Shown in pieces: positions 53,664 to 62,381 of a stretch of DNA of 64,000 nt. The stretch is from Chelatococcus sp. YT9 (GTDB lineage: Bacteria; Pseudomonadota; Alphaproteobacteria; Rhizobiales; Beijerinckiaceae). The position numbers were made by a program, and so were the translations under genes. Numbering within the stretch: position 1 is the first letter of the stretch; every line of letters starts with the position of its first letter. The stretch covers positions 1,224,637 to 1,288,636 of the forward strand of contig NZ_JAHBRW010000002.1 in NCBI RefSeq assembly GCF_018398315.1, given 5' to 3'. The notes below the pieces were generated by a model. It saw nothing but the letters and a program-made list of their open reading frames with translations. It searched no databases and was not told the DNA's origin.

Positions 53664-54566
53664 ATGACCGATGATTTTGAAGGTATTGCGGTCTTTCTCG
53701 CACTGACGGAAGCGGGGAATTTTCGTGTCGCCGGCGAGCGGCTCGGCGTCACCCGCTCGGCAGTCAGCCAAGCCCTACAACGGCTTGAGGACCGCCTGGG
53801 AGTGGCCCTGGTTCAGCGCACAACCCGAAGCATGCGCCTCACAGAGGCCGGCGAGCAGTTTTACAATGCGGTCCGTCCTGCTGTGGAACAGGTGCGGGAG
53901 GCTGCACAGAGCATACGAGAGCAGCGGTCGCAACCGAGCGGCCTTCTCAGGATCGCCGTTTCCTCGATCGCCGAGACCTTCATCTCCGGCGAGCTCCTCG
54001 CGGGTTTTCTCGAGGCCTATCCGGATGTGAAGCTCGACATCACAATCACGGATGATGAGTTCGATATCGTGGAGGCCGGTTTCGATGCGGGGGTGCGGCT
54101 AGGCGAAGTGATCGAACAGGACATGATCGCCATTCCCGCTTCCGCGCCGCAGCGGCACTGCGCGGTTGCTTCGCCGCGATACCTCGAGCGTTGGGGGCGC
54201 CCCATTCATCCCCGGGACTTGTCGAACCATGTCTGCATTGGATGGCGCCCCCGCCCAGATACCGCGCCCTATCGCTGGGAGTTCACCGAGGACGGCCGCG
54301 ACTTCGACGTCGCCGTTGACCCGGCTGTTACAACGAATGACATGGGGGTAATGATCCGCATGGCCTGTGTTGGGTCCGGGATTACCTTCGGCATGGTAGA
54401 GACCTTCCGGTCGCAGATCGCCGGCGGGGATCTCGTGCCGTTGCTGGAAGATTTCTGTCCGCCATTTCAAGGCTTCTATCTCTACTATCCCAAGCGACAA
54501 AGGCAGCCACTAAAGCTCCGCGCTCTGGTCTCGCACACACGCGCGTTCGTACAGGCGCTGAAGTAG
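53664..54566 (+). CDS. LysR-family transcriptional regulator
   Basis: This encodes 300 residues. The HTH is at about residues 5-62 (GNFRVAGERLGVTRSAVSQA) and the effector domain at about 90-295 (LRIAVSSIAETFISGELLAG, DAGVRLGEVIEQDMIAIPAS). This is the AaeR/PecT-like subgroup that often controls an SDR. It is divergent from the Atu4866-like and SDR genes, which are its likely targets. Confidence 0.93.
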   Translation: MTDDFEGIAVFLALTEAGNFRVAGERLGVTRSAVSQALQRLEDRLGVALVQRTTRSMRLTEAGEQFYNAVRPAVEQVREAAQSIREQRSQPSGLLRIAVSSIAETFISGELLAGFLEAYPDVKLDITITDDEFDIVEAGFDAGVRLGEVIEQDMIAIPASAPQRHCAVASPRYLERWGRPIHPRDLSNHVCIGWRPRPDTAPYRWEFTEDGRDFDVAVDPAVTTNDMGVMIRMACVGSGITFGMVETFRSQIAGGDLVPLLEDFCPPFQGFYLYYPKRQRQPLKLRALVSHTRAFVQALK

Positions 54567-54668
54567 GCCCTTACTCAAGATTGTGTTCATTCAGCGAAGG
54601 TCATTTCCTTCGTGTGACGTGGTCTTGTCCGAAGTTCATCTGTGACTGTTCGTCGCGAGTATTATCCA

Positions 54669-55145
54669 TCATGGGGTCCAGCCGGGAAGGCTGGATGCTT
54701 GCTTCACCCAATTGACCATGAGCTCTTCGTTCAGGACGTCTGCTTCATGGATATGGACATAGCGCGTATGCGGATCCTTCGAGGTAACAGGCGGCAGGGG
54801 CTTCAGCGATGCGCCGCGAAAAAATGCCACTTTGACGTATTTCGTGAAGCAATGAAGGCTGAGAAACCAGCCCTGGCCCTCCATTCCATAGAGCGGCGAA
54901 TTCCACTTGACCGCCTTCCGCACTTCGGGAACCGTCCGCGTAATCAATGTGTCAAGATGACGGCCGACATCCTGCTTCCAACTCGGCATGGCTGCGATGT
55001 AGGCTTGAACGGGTGCATCGCCATCAGCCTTCGCGATTTGGGGGTTCCCGCCTGACAGGAGGACGGGCTCAGTGGTCCGCGGCCGAGGCGGGGTCCCGGT
55101 AGCCTTCGTTGACGTGACCGCGGGCTTTCTGGCCATTGCATTCAT
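54669..55145 (-). CDS. DUF1801 (YdhG-like) protein
   Basis: This encodes up to 158 residues. The N-terminal 45 are a low-complexity, Lys/Thr/Pro-rich tail, and the DUF1801 domain follows (VQAYIAAMPSWKQDVGRHLD, then VKWNSPLYGMEGQGWFLSL and KYVKVAFFRGASL). The family is small, soluble and of unknown function. It converges with the LysR gene across a 100-base gap that has only a weak six-pair stem. Confidence 0.85.
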   Translation of the reverse strand: MNAMARKPAVTSTKATGTPPRPRTTEPVLLSGGNPQIAKADGDAPVQAYIAAMPSWKQDVGRHLDTLITRTVPEVRKAVKWNSPLYGMEGQGWFLSLHCFTKYVKVAFFRGASLKPLPPVTSKDPHTRYVHIHEADVLNEELMVNWVKQASSLPGWTP

Positions 55146-55544
55146 CCACAGATGCGGCAGATTCGACGGATCGACAGAGCTGCATTAGCTCCGCAGGGGT
55201 AGCATCCTCTCAGAAATGCATGCGATCGTCTATTTATGCCCACGCGTTTCTTCGGCAAGGCCCATGCGCATCGATGCTTTCACGCAAAGCTCGAGTGGCT
55301 GCGATGCACCAAGCCATCCTTTCGAACACTTGAGCAGGCTTCGTTCGTCATCTCCTTCCGCCGATTGATGCCCGTGCGTGCGCTCCGCGGCTCCCTATAC
55401 TGCGCCGGGGGCGCAAGTTGTCCTTTAGCATTCGCGAGAGAAAAGGTGTCCAGGCGCGCCTTGGGCGCCTGGACATACTGGCGGATTTTTTAACGCGATG
55501 CGGATTGAAGCTTCAACCTCAAGGCGCAAGCGGATATCGCGAGG
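55146..55544. other. 399-bp gap without a recognised gene
   Basis: No conserved frame is seen. It contains the upstream region of the DUF1801 gene at its left and a strong terminator hairpin at 55447-55475 serving the transport/SDR operon from the right. Confidence 0.5.
55447..55475 (-). terminator. Rho-independent terminator of the SDR-MHS transporter operon
   Basis: An 11-pair perfect stem TGTCCAGGCGC / GCGCCTGGACA with a seven-base loop. On the minus strand it is followed by CCTTTTCTCTC. It lies 70 bases past the transporter stop at 55545. Confidence 0.65.
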
Positions 55545-56864
55545 TTATGTTGCGAGGGCTGGTTCCCGCCAATGACGCGACATACGCGCGGCGATGAGCG
55601 TGAACACCGTAATGCCGCCGAGGAATATGAGATACAGCGCAATAGGCCAGGAGGCGCCGTAAATGCTCAAAAGCGCGGTTGCGATGAGCGGTGAGAGGCC
55701 GCCGCTGAACACTGAGGCAACCTCATGGCCGAGGGCGAGGCCGGAGTACCTGACCTCAGTATCAAACAGACTGCTGAATAGCTTTGGCTGAACGGCATTC
55801 ATCAGAGAGAAACAGACCGTATTCGCGCCGATGAATGCAATGAAAATGCTTGGTGTGCTGGCTGCGTCAATCAGCCAAAAAAATGGAAATGCGAACAAGC
55901 ACATGCCGAGAGCGCCCGCGAGATAGAGCGGCCAGACCCCGATGCGGTCCGAGAGCGCCCCGATGGCGACGAGCACCGGAAGCTGGATGAGAAAGGAGAA
56001 CATCAGGGCCAGCATGACCGTGTCGCCAGGTGCGCCGACATATTTGGCATAAGCAAGCGAGAAGGCGACAAAAATATAGGAGCCACCATTCTCTGCGAAA
56101 CGCAGCCCCATTGCGGTGAGTATTTCCCGGGGATGACGCTTGATGACCTCGATGAGCGGAAGTCTTTGCGTCGCCCCTTGTTTCACGGCTTTTTCGAACT
56201 CCTGGCTTTCCGGCACTCGCGAGCGGATGAAGACACCGATCGCAAAGATGAGAATGCTGACGAGGAAGGGAAGTCGCCATCCCCAACTCATAAACTGCTC
56301 CTGCGGGAGGCGCTGGGCGAGATAGAACGCGGCCGCGGCAAGAAGGAACCCCCCGCTGAGGCCGACTTGTCCAAAGGACGAATAGTAGCCCTGGCGATCT
56401 TTCGGTGCGGTTTCGGTGACGATCAGGACCGCGCCGCCCCATTCGCCTCCGGTCGCAATGCCCTGTAGCACCCGCAGCACAACGACCAAAAGAGGCGCCC
56501 AGATGCCAATTTGCGCATAGGTGGGCAGCAGCCCCATGAGAAATGTCGCTCCACCCATAAGGGTCAGCGTTGCGACCAGCGTCTTCTTCCGGCCGTACCG
56601 ATCACCGAAATGAGCGAAGATGATACCGCCCAATGGCCGGGCCAGAAAACCCATTGCAAAGCCGGCGAACGCACCGAGCGTGCCGATCAACGGATCTGTG
56701 CCCGCCGGAAAGAAGAGCTGGCCGAACACCAGAGCCGCGGCGAAGCCGTAGAGGAAAAAATCGTACCACTCCAGCGCGTTGCCGGCGATGGAGGCGAGGA
56801 TGACCCGCCTCAGTTCCTGAGGCGACGGTTCTCGATGCGTTTGTAAAGCCGCGTTGTGAGACAT
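55545..56864 (-). CDS. MFS transporter, metabolite:H+ symporter (MHS) family
   Basis: This encodes 439 residues with 12 predicted helices. Diagnostic are NALEWYDFFLYGFAAALVFG, GFLARPLGGIIFAHFGDRYG with the RK-type loop, LQGIATGGEWGGAVL and SVPESQEF-like RSRVPESQEF. The MHS family includes ShiA, KgtP and ProP, importing acids, osmolytes or dicarboxylates with protons. It is downstream of an SDR gene by 34 bases, so the imported compound is probably the SDR substrate. Confidence 0.92.
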   Translation of the reverse strand: MSHNAALQTHREPSPQELRRVILASIAGNALEWYDFFLYGFAAALVFGQLFFPAGTDPLIGTLGAFAGFAMGFLARPLGGIIFAHFGDRYGRKKTLVATLTLMGGATFLMGLLPTYAQIGIWAPLLVVVLRVLQGIATGGEWGGAVLIVTETAPKDRQGYYSSFGQVGLSGGFLLAAAAFYLAQRLPQEQFMSWGWRLPFLVSILIFAIGVFIRSRVPESQEFEKAVKQGATQRLPLIEVIKRHPREILTAMGLRFAENGGSYIFVAFSLAYAKYVGAPGDTVMLALMFSFLIQLPVLVAIGALSDRIGVWPLYLAGALGMCLFAFPFFWLIDAASTPSIFIAFIGANTVCFSLMNAVQPKLFSSLFDTEVRYSGLALGHEVASVFSGGLSPLIATALLSIYGASWPIALYLIFLGGITVFTLIAARMSRHWREPALAT

Positions 56865-56898
56865 GTTCGTTCCCTTACTGATTTTGTTTCATTTTTGC

Positions 56899-57636
56899 TC
56901 ACGCCATACGTGCACCGCCGTTGAGGTCGATGGTGGCACCGGTCAGGTATCCGGCCTCGACTGACGCAAGAAAGCGGACAGTGGCTGCGAATTCGTCTGG
57001 CCGGCCCAGCCGCCCAAGCGGTATTGCACTGATCTGACGGTGCATCTGCGCCGAATCAGTTGCGAGGTGATAAGCGTCGGTATCGAATCCGCCTGGTGCG
57101 ATGACGTTGAGCGTCATGCCGAGCGCGGCCGCCTCAACAGCCGCGACGCGAGCCAGCCCCAACACGGCGGCCTTGGATGCGCAGTACGCGGCGCCCGCCG
57201 CTAGCGCCGGGCGTTGGGCCGCGGCTGATGACGTCAAAATGATGCGGCCGTTCTCAAGCGGCAGCCGGCGCCTTCGCCGTAGCATGTCCCGGATACAAAG
57301 GAAGGTTCCCCTTGCGTTCAGGGCTTCGGTCCCAATCCAGTCCGAAAGATCCGTATCGGCGATGGATGGCTGCCTGTCCCGGGTGGCCCTAGTTCCGCCG
57401 GCGCAGCAGACAAGGACCGCGATCGGGCCCAATGCCGCTTCCGCGCTGTCAAAGGCGGCGCGTACCGAGACTTCATCGGTGACATCCATGCGAACGAAGT
57501 GCCTGTCCGCCCCAGCCCACCCAGGAAGGTCGCGAATGTCGCTTGCCGCAACGCGAAAATCGCTAGCAGCGAGCATGTCTGCACAAGCCCTCCCCAGCGC
57601 TCCTGCAGAACCGGTGACCAAGGCAACGCGCTTCAA
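56899..57636 (-). CDS. Short-chain dehydrogenase/reductase
   Basis: This encodes 245 residues. TGSAGALG (cofactor loop), SDIRD, CCAGG in place of NNAG, the catalytic Ser in LTSSAAA, Y-x-x-x-K as YCASK, and the C-terminal GATIDLNGGARMA are present. It is of FabG-like length. It is first gene of the operon with the MHS transporter. Upstream is a 344-base AT-rich divergent promoter region with repeated CATATG-type motifs. Confidence 0.92.
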   Translation of the reverse strand: MKRVALVTGSAGALGRACADMLAASDFRVAASDIRDLPGWAGADRHFVRMDVTDEVSVRAAFDSAEAALGPIAVLVCCAGGTRATRDRQPSIADTDLSDWIGTEALNARGTFLCIRDMLRRRRRLPLENGRIILTSSAAAQRPALAAGAAYCASKAAVLGLARVAAVEAAALGMTLNVIAPGGFDTDAYHLATDSAQMHRQISAIPLGRLGRPDEFAATVRFLASVEAGYLTGATIDLNGGARMA

Positions 57637-57980
57637 AGGACACCTTCATTTGAAAACTCATATGATATTTGAAATATAAAATACCCTCCTTGTCCATTGT
57701 CAATGTCCTTTCGTGACGTGGGTCAGCCACCACTTCTCCGAGGGGAGGCGACGAAGAGATCGGTGGACGATTGATCTGCGCTGGCGGTTTGCGGCCTTGA
57801 CAGTTCATCAATTGCAATTTCATATGTTATTTCAATAGAAGCATCGGACGAATGCCGCGCCTTCCGATGGGCTCGGTGTCCGGGAACTGTCGAGGTCGCG
57901 CATCGTGTCGGAACGCGTCTTCGCAGTCATGAAGTGTTTCATTTGCGAAATCACAGCGAAGGGGAAGAAGGGATGCGGCG
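57637..57980. promoter_or_regulatory. Divergent promoter with two CATATGnTATTTsAA repeats
   Basis: No gene is present. CATATGATATTTGAAAT (57659-57675) and CATATGTTATTTCAAT (57821-57836) are near-identical direct repeats. The first includes the dyad ATATTT-G-AAATAT (57665-57677). TTGACA at 57797-57802 with CATATG 18 bases later looks like a plus-strand promoter overlapped by the second repeat. It probably binds the MarR protein encoded at 59892-60374. Confidence 0.55.
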
Positions 57981-59084
57981 ATGAGCACAACACGTGAGGT
58001 CAAATTCGGCTTCCAGCTTTCGGCTGTCGATGCGCACGGTGCAAGCGACGCCCAGCTTTATGAGGCGCTGCTCAGGGACGCGCGGCTGGGTTACGAACTC
58101 GGCTATGATATCGCCTGGGTTGTTGAGCACCACTTTTCCGACTATTTCCCGCAGCCTAGCCCCCTGTCGATCCTCTCGCATGTCGCTGCGCTTTGCCCGG
58201 GCATAGGGCTCGGCACGATGGTCCTCGTCACGCCTTGGCATCAACCGGTACGGCTTGCTGGCGAGATAGCGGTGCTCAGCCATCTGTCGAAGGGCCCGCT
58301 GCATCTCGGCATGGGCCGAGGTAACGCGCCGATGGAATATGAAGCATTCGGTGTGCCGATGGCTGAAGCCAAGCAAAGGTTTGAAGAGACTTGGCGCATC
58401 CTCTCGTTGGCGATGGAAGGGAAACCCTTCACATTCACCGGCAAGACTCTGAGTGTCGAGCGTGAGATTCGTATTCGTCCCTTTCCCGATACTGGCAAGA
58501 TCAATTTTTACGGAGCGATCGGCAATCCGGCGAGTGCAACGAAGATCGCGGAACTGGGCCTTGCACCGATTTCCAATGGCAGCCTGCCGTTCGACGTCCA
58601 GCGCAATGTCATGAGGACCTGGACAGAGGTGGCCAAAGCGCGCAACGTCGATACGGATGTCGACAGGCCAGTGGGGGTCACCTTGGTGATGGCCGATACG
58701 GATGCCGAGGCGGATGCCCTGGCGCGGCGTTATCTCCCCCGGTGGTTTGAGCTGCAGGTTGAGCATTATGCCTATGATGCCAGCCGCCATAAGGACCTGC
58801 CGGACTACAGGCCTTTTGCCGAGACGCACGAACGTCGGATCCGGATGACTGATCCTGCCAATCTCGATCCTCTGCTCGAGGTTTCGCTCGTCGGATCGCC
58901 CGCGACCGTCGTCCACCGCCTGCAGACCTATGTTGACATCGGCTTCAACAGCTTCATCCTGCAGACGTCGTCACCCGATATCCCTCAGCCGTTACATGCC
59001 GAATGGCTGACCCGGTTTGCCCGGGAAGTCGCGCCCGCTTTCTCCACAAACTTCGCCAATGGCAGAAGGGAGGCCGCCGCATGA
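57981..59084 (+). CDS. LLM-class flavin-dependent oxidoreductase (luciferase-like)
   Basis: This encodes 367 residues. The bacterial-luciferase TIM barrel is marked by YDIAWVVEHHFSDYFPQPSP, GTMVLVTPWHQPVRLAGEIA, LHLGMGRGNAPMEYEAFG and LVGSPATVVHRLQTYVDIG. Such proteins are reduced-flavin monooxygenases or F420/FMN oxidoreductases. AAGGGATGCGGCG lies before the ATG. The downstream alpha/beta hydrolase overlaps by four bases, a pairing typical of Baeyer-Villiger-like oxidation followed by ester cleavage (inference). Confidence 0.92.
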   Translation: MSTTREVKFGFQLSAVDAHGASDAQLYEALLRDARLGYELGYDIAWVVEHHFSDYFPQPSPLSILSHVAALCPGIGLGTMVLVTPWHQPVRLAGEIAVLSHLSKGPLHLGMGRGNAPMEYEAFGVPMAEAKQRFEETWRILSLAMEGKPFTFTGKTLSVEREIRIRPFPDTGKINFYGAIGNPASATKIAELGLAPISNGSLPFDVQRNVMRTWTEVAKARNVDTDVDRPVGVTLVMADTDAEADALARRYLPRWFELQVEHYAYDASRHKDLPDYRPFAETHERRIRMTDPANLDPLLEVSLVGSPATVVHRLQTYVDIGFNSFILQTSSPDIPQPLHAEWLTRFAREVAPAFSTNFANGRREAAA

Positions 59085-59911
59085 GCGCCAGTGTCAGCCA
59101 ATCCAGTATTCCCGGATCTCCGGCGCTGATGGTCGACCAGGGCGGCAGCGGAGAGCTTCTGCTCTTTCTGCACGGCATCGGCGGCAACCGCTCTAACTGG
59201 GCGGAGCAGGTGGCGGCTTTCTCGCCGACCCATCGTACGGTCGCGTTGGACATTCGCGGTTACGGCGGAAGCGAGGACTACGCAGGGGCCGCTTCCTTCG
59301 ATATTTTTGCCGATGATGTCGTGCGCGTACTGGATTTCTTTGGCGCGACGAAAGCCCATATTTGCGGACTATCGCTTGGCGGTCGTATTGCGCAACGCTT
59401 CTATTCGCGTCACCCGGCGCGGGTTGCTTCTCTGATCCTGGCAGACTCGCGTCCTGATACCGTCGACACGCGCAGCAAGGAAGATCGCGATGCTTTCTTC
59501 AATAGCCGCGCAAAGCCATTGATGGAGGGAAAAAAGCCTTCGGAGATCGCGGAGAGCGTCGCGCGATCACTGGCCGCACCGCAGGTGAGCACGGCTGCGC
59601 TGGAGCGGCTTATCGCTAGCATCAGTGCCCTGCGCAGCGAATCTTACCTAAAGGCGATCCGTGCCAATCTCGATGATGATTATGTCGGCAACGTCGGCGC
59701 GATCAGCGTGCCCACGCTGATCATCGTCGGGGAACATGACAAATTGACCCCGCCCGACTTGTCGAGGCAGATAAACCGGGACATCCCCGGATCGGAGCTG
59801 GTCGTGATCCCCGGCGCCGGCCATCTGTCGAACATCGAAAATCCAAGCGCTTTCAACGCGGCCGTGGCAGCGTTCCTCGCCCGCTTGCCCCCTAGTCGCG
59901 CGCAAAGTTAG
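59081..59911 (+). CDS. Alpha/beta-fold hydrolase
   Basis: This encodes 276 residues from the ATG at 59081 that overlaps the previous stop. The oxyanion region is FLHGIGGNRSNW, the nucleophile Ser98 is in CGLSLGGRIA, the acid is Asp220 (VGEHDKLTPP) and the base is His248 (PGAGHLSNIENP), a complete triad. It resembles 3-oxoadipate enol-lactonase/haloperoxidase-like enzymes. Its 3' end overlaps that of the convergent MarR gene by 20 bases. Confidence 0.92.
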   Translation: MSASVSQSSIPGSPALMVDQGGSGELLLFLHGIGGNRSNWAEQVAAFSPTHRTVALDIRGYGGSEDYAGAASFDIFADDVVRVLDFFGATKAHICGLSLGGRIAQRFYSRHPARVASLILADSRPDTVDTRSKEDRDAFFNSRAKPLMEGKKPSEIAESVARSLAAPQVSTAALERLIASISALRSESYLKAIRANLDDDYVGNVGAISVPTLIIVGEHDKLTPPDLSRQINRDIPGSELVVIPGAGHLSNIENPSAFNAAVAAFLARLPPSRAQS

Positions 59912-60374
59912 CTGCCACTTTCTTCAGCAGGACACGTAAGTGCTCCTGCTCCTCCGGCAGGAGATTGGCCAACATCTGTTCGCTGTGAGCCATGGCAACG
60001 GGCCAAGCCGAATCCCGCAGAGCCCTGCCAGCAGGCGCAAGTGCAATTTCATTGAAGCGCCCGTCATTCGGGCGTGGCATGCGTGTTACGAGCTGCCTGT
60101 CCACGAGCTGGTCCACGATGCGGCTGAGACTTGGCTGGTCAATGGCCGTGAACTGTCCGAGGTCTGTGAGGGAAATATGGCTCCGTGCCCCCAATGCGAC
60201 CAGCACGCGCCATTGCGAGACATTGAGGTCGAACTTTCGCAGCGACTTCTTGAATTTCTGATTCATCGAATTTGTTATATTGTTCAACAGATAAGGAATG
60301 AATTCAGTAATGAAGTAGTCACTCTCCAAATCTGGTAACGAATTCGACTTTCTTATATCGTCTCCTTTTTTCAT
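59892..60374 (-). CDS. MarR-family transcriptional regulator
   Basis: This encodes about 160 residues. The winged HTH is at about 45-110 (LNVSQWRVLVALGARSHISL, IDQPSLSRIVDQLVDRQLVT, then the wing RMPRPNDGRFNEIAL). The ATG at 60374 is preferred to a TTG seven codons upstream. It is convergent and overlapping with the hydrolase gene, so transcription of one may limit the other. It probably represses the 57637-57980 promoters. Confidence 0.92.
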   Translation of the reverse strand: MKKGDDIRKSNSLPDLESDYFITEFIPYLLNNITNSMNQKFKKSLRKFDLNVSQWRVLVALGARSHISLTDLGQFTAIDQPSLSRIVDQLVDRQLVTRMPRPNDGRFNEIALAPAGRALRDSAWPVAMAHSEQMLANLLPEEQEHLRVLLKKVAANFARD

Positions 60375-60462
60375 TTTGCTTCCATTTGTCGGCAAGTCAT
60401 CGAAATCAGGCGGCTGAGCGGATTCCAGTTCGTGAAGACACGACTAGCGTAGCCTTGCCAGC

Positions 60463-60472
60463 TTGATATCAA
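60463..60472. promoter_or_regulatory. Palindrome upstream of the MarR gene
   Basis: TTGATATCAA is perfectly self-complementary and lies about 90 bases before the MarR start. It may be a promoter operator. It is short, and could be chance. Confidence 0.3.
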
Positions 60473-60675
60473 ACGCATGATTTTGGGTAAAGCGTTCTGA
60501 TGGGACACCAGCAGCGGTCTATCACAACAGAACATTGGACGAGGCCAAGCTTCGAGAGGAAAGTCTCTGGGAGCTGTCCTTGGCCATTGATCGGGCAATA
60601 GGGGCGCCTGGGACTGTCCCTCGCGGCTGTCCTGCAGTGGGTGAGGCAAGGTGCACAAACGGAAGTCGGTTCTCG

Positions 60676-61434
60676 TCACAACCGTACTTTCGGCGCACTT
60701 CCTCCGAGCCGCGAGGTGGCGAGGCGCTCGAGACCGATGAGCAGACCATCGACGAGAACGGCTAGCATCGCCACGATGAGCCCGCCTTGGAGTACGAATG
60801 CTTGGTTATTCGACTGGAGGCCGGCAATGATCACCTCACCCAGCCCTTTGGCGGCGACCGTCGAGCCAAGCGTGGCGGTGCCGAGATTGATGATCGTCGA
60901 GATCCGTATGCCTGCCAGGATTACCGGCAGTGCCAAAGGCAACTCGACGTGAACCAGGCGGTGAGTTGGGGTCATCCCCATTCCCCTGGCGGCGTCGCGG
61001 GTCAAGGGTGAGACCTGCGCCAAGCCTGTGAGTGTATTCTCGAAAATCGGCAACAGGCCATACAGGAAGAGGGCGATGAAGGTCGGCATCTCGCCGAACC
61101 CGACGAGTGGGACCGTGATCGCAAGCACGGCGACCGGCGGGAAGGTCTGGCCAATGTTCACCAAGCTGCGCGAGAGGGGCAGAAACTCCGCTCCACTCGG
61201 GCGGGTGACCAGGATCCCCAGGCTTACGGCGATAAGCGTGCTCGCGCAGGTGGCGACGAACACGATGGTCAGATGCGAGAGGGTGAGGGACAGCAACGAA
61301 CCATGATTATAGATGGCCGGGGCGTTGTTCTCCGTCAGGGGCCGAAACAAGGGAGCGAAGGATTGCGGGGACAAGATGAAACCAAGGAGGAGGATGAGGA
61401 CCAGGCCTCGTCCGAGAAGACCGAAATGCTTCAT
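60676..61434 (-). CDS. Osmoprotectant ABC transporter permease (YehW type)
   Basis: This encodes 252 residues from the ATG at 61434, which overlaps the ATPase stop (ATGA). There are about six helices, with the quaternary-amine-type permease marks FIALFLYGLLPIFENTLTGL, AARGMGMTPTHRLVHVELPL (EAA loop) and GTATLGSTVAAKGLGEVI. It is the second permease of a yehZYXW-ordered importer for glycine betaine-like solutes. A longer in-frame start upstream is Arg-rich and unlikely. Confidence 0.9.
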   Translation of the reverse strand: MKHFGLLGRGLVLILLLGFILSPQSFAPLFRPLTENNAPAIYNHGSLLSLTLSHLTIVFVATCASTLIAVSLGILVTRPSGAEFLPLSRSLVNIGQTFPPVAVLAITVPLVGFGEMPTFIALFLYGLLPIFENTLTGLAQVSPLTRDAARGMGMTPTHRLVHVELPLALPVILAGIRISTIINLGTATLGSTVAAKGLGEVIIAGLQSNNQAFVLQGGLIVAMLAVLVDGLLIGLERLATSRLGGSAPKVRL

Positions 61435-62381
61435 CGGGCGAGCCGCGTTGTAGAACGACCGTGAGCGATGATCCCCCTCACGCTGATGTGCCCGCCCGGT
61501 CGCCCCTGTTCTGGCGCGACGGGGAGGCGTTCTGCCCCGGTCCATATCAGTCGGGACAGCGCGTCCCGAAGGTTGAGGTCGGGATCTATCGGCACCCCCG
61601 GTACTTCACCCGGCTCGATCGCATCGCGAACTTTGGCGAGTGACAGAAGGCGAAAAGGTCGGTCGGGTGATCCCACGAGGCGCTCCACAAAGCCCTCCGC
61701 CGGTCGGATCAACAGCTCTGCCGGTGTGCCGTACTGCACGAGTTTTGCTTCGTGCATCACCGCTATGCGATCGCCCAGATGGTAGGCCTCTTCCATGTCA
61801 TGGGTAACGAGCATGATTGTCGTGCCGAAACGGCGTTGAATGCCGAGCAGATCGTCTTGCGCTCGCCCGCGTATGACCGGGTCGAGGGCCCCGAACGGCT
61901 CATCCATCAGGAGTAGGTTGGGTTCCGCGGCAAGGGCCCGTGCCACCCCCACCCGTTGCTGTTGTCCGCCGGAGAGCTGATGTGGAAACTTGCCCGCGAA
62001 TTCGCCTGGATCGAGCTGAAACAACAGCAGGAGATCGTTCACGCGTTGATCGATCCGCCGTGCATCCCATCCCAGCAGGCGCGGGACCGTCGCAATGTTG
62101 CGCGCGACCGTCCAATGGGGAAAGAGGCCGTTGCCTTGGATGACATAGCCGATCCGATGCCGCAGCGTGTCCTCCGGAATGGTCATGGTATCATGGCCAT
62201 CGATGAGCACGCGGCCGCGGGTTGGCGCGATCAACCTGTTAATCATGCGCAGCAACGTCGATTTGCCTGCCCCTGAGGTCCCGACCACCACCGTGATAGT
62301 GCCCGCCTCGACGGTCATCGACACGTCGTCCACGATCGCCGTATCGCCGATGCGTTTCGTGAGATGCTCGACCTCGATCAC
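61431..62381 (-). CDS. Osmoprotectant ABC transporter ATP-binding protein (YehX/OpuCA type)
   Basis: This encodes 316 residues. Motifs: [50 protein letters not shown] and MLVTHDMEEAYHLGD. The C-terminal part beyond the ABC domain is short, with no CBS pair. It overlaps both neighbouring permease genes by four bases. It drives uptake of betaine, choline or similar compounds. Confidence 0.93.
   Translation of the reverse strand: MIEVEHLTKRIGDTAIVDDVSMTVEAGTITVVVGTSGAGKSTLLRMINRLIAPTRGRVLIDGHDTMTIPEDTLRHRIGYVIQGNGLFPHWTVARNIATVPRLLGWDARRIDQRVNDLLLLFQLDPGEFAGKFPHQLSGGQQQRVGVARALAAEPNLLLMDEPFGALDPVIRGRAQDDLLGIQRRFGTTIMLVTHDMEEAYHLGDRIAVMHEAKLVQYGTPAELLIRPAEGFVERLVGSPDRPFRLLSLAKVRDAIEPGEVPGVPIDPDLNLRDALSRLIWTGAERLPVAPEQGRPGGHISVRGIIAHGRSTTRLAR

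Noticed and set aside
54595-54612. Six-pair stem CGAAGG-TCATTT-CCTTCG between convergent genes as a terminator
   Set aside because: The stem is short and has no T-run on either side.
57951-58916. Minus-strand 321-residue frame opposite the LLM oxidoreductase
   Set aside because: The plus-strand protein has the luciferase-like motifs and a downstream overlapping gene. The shadow has none.
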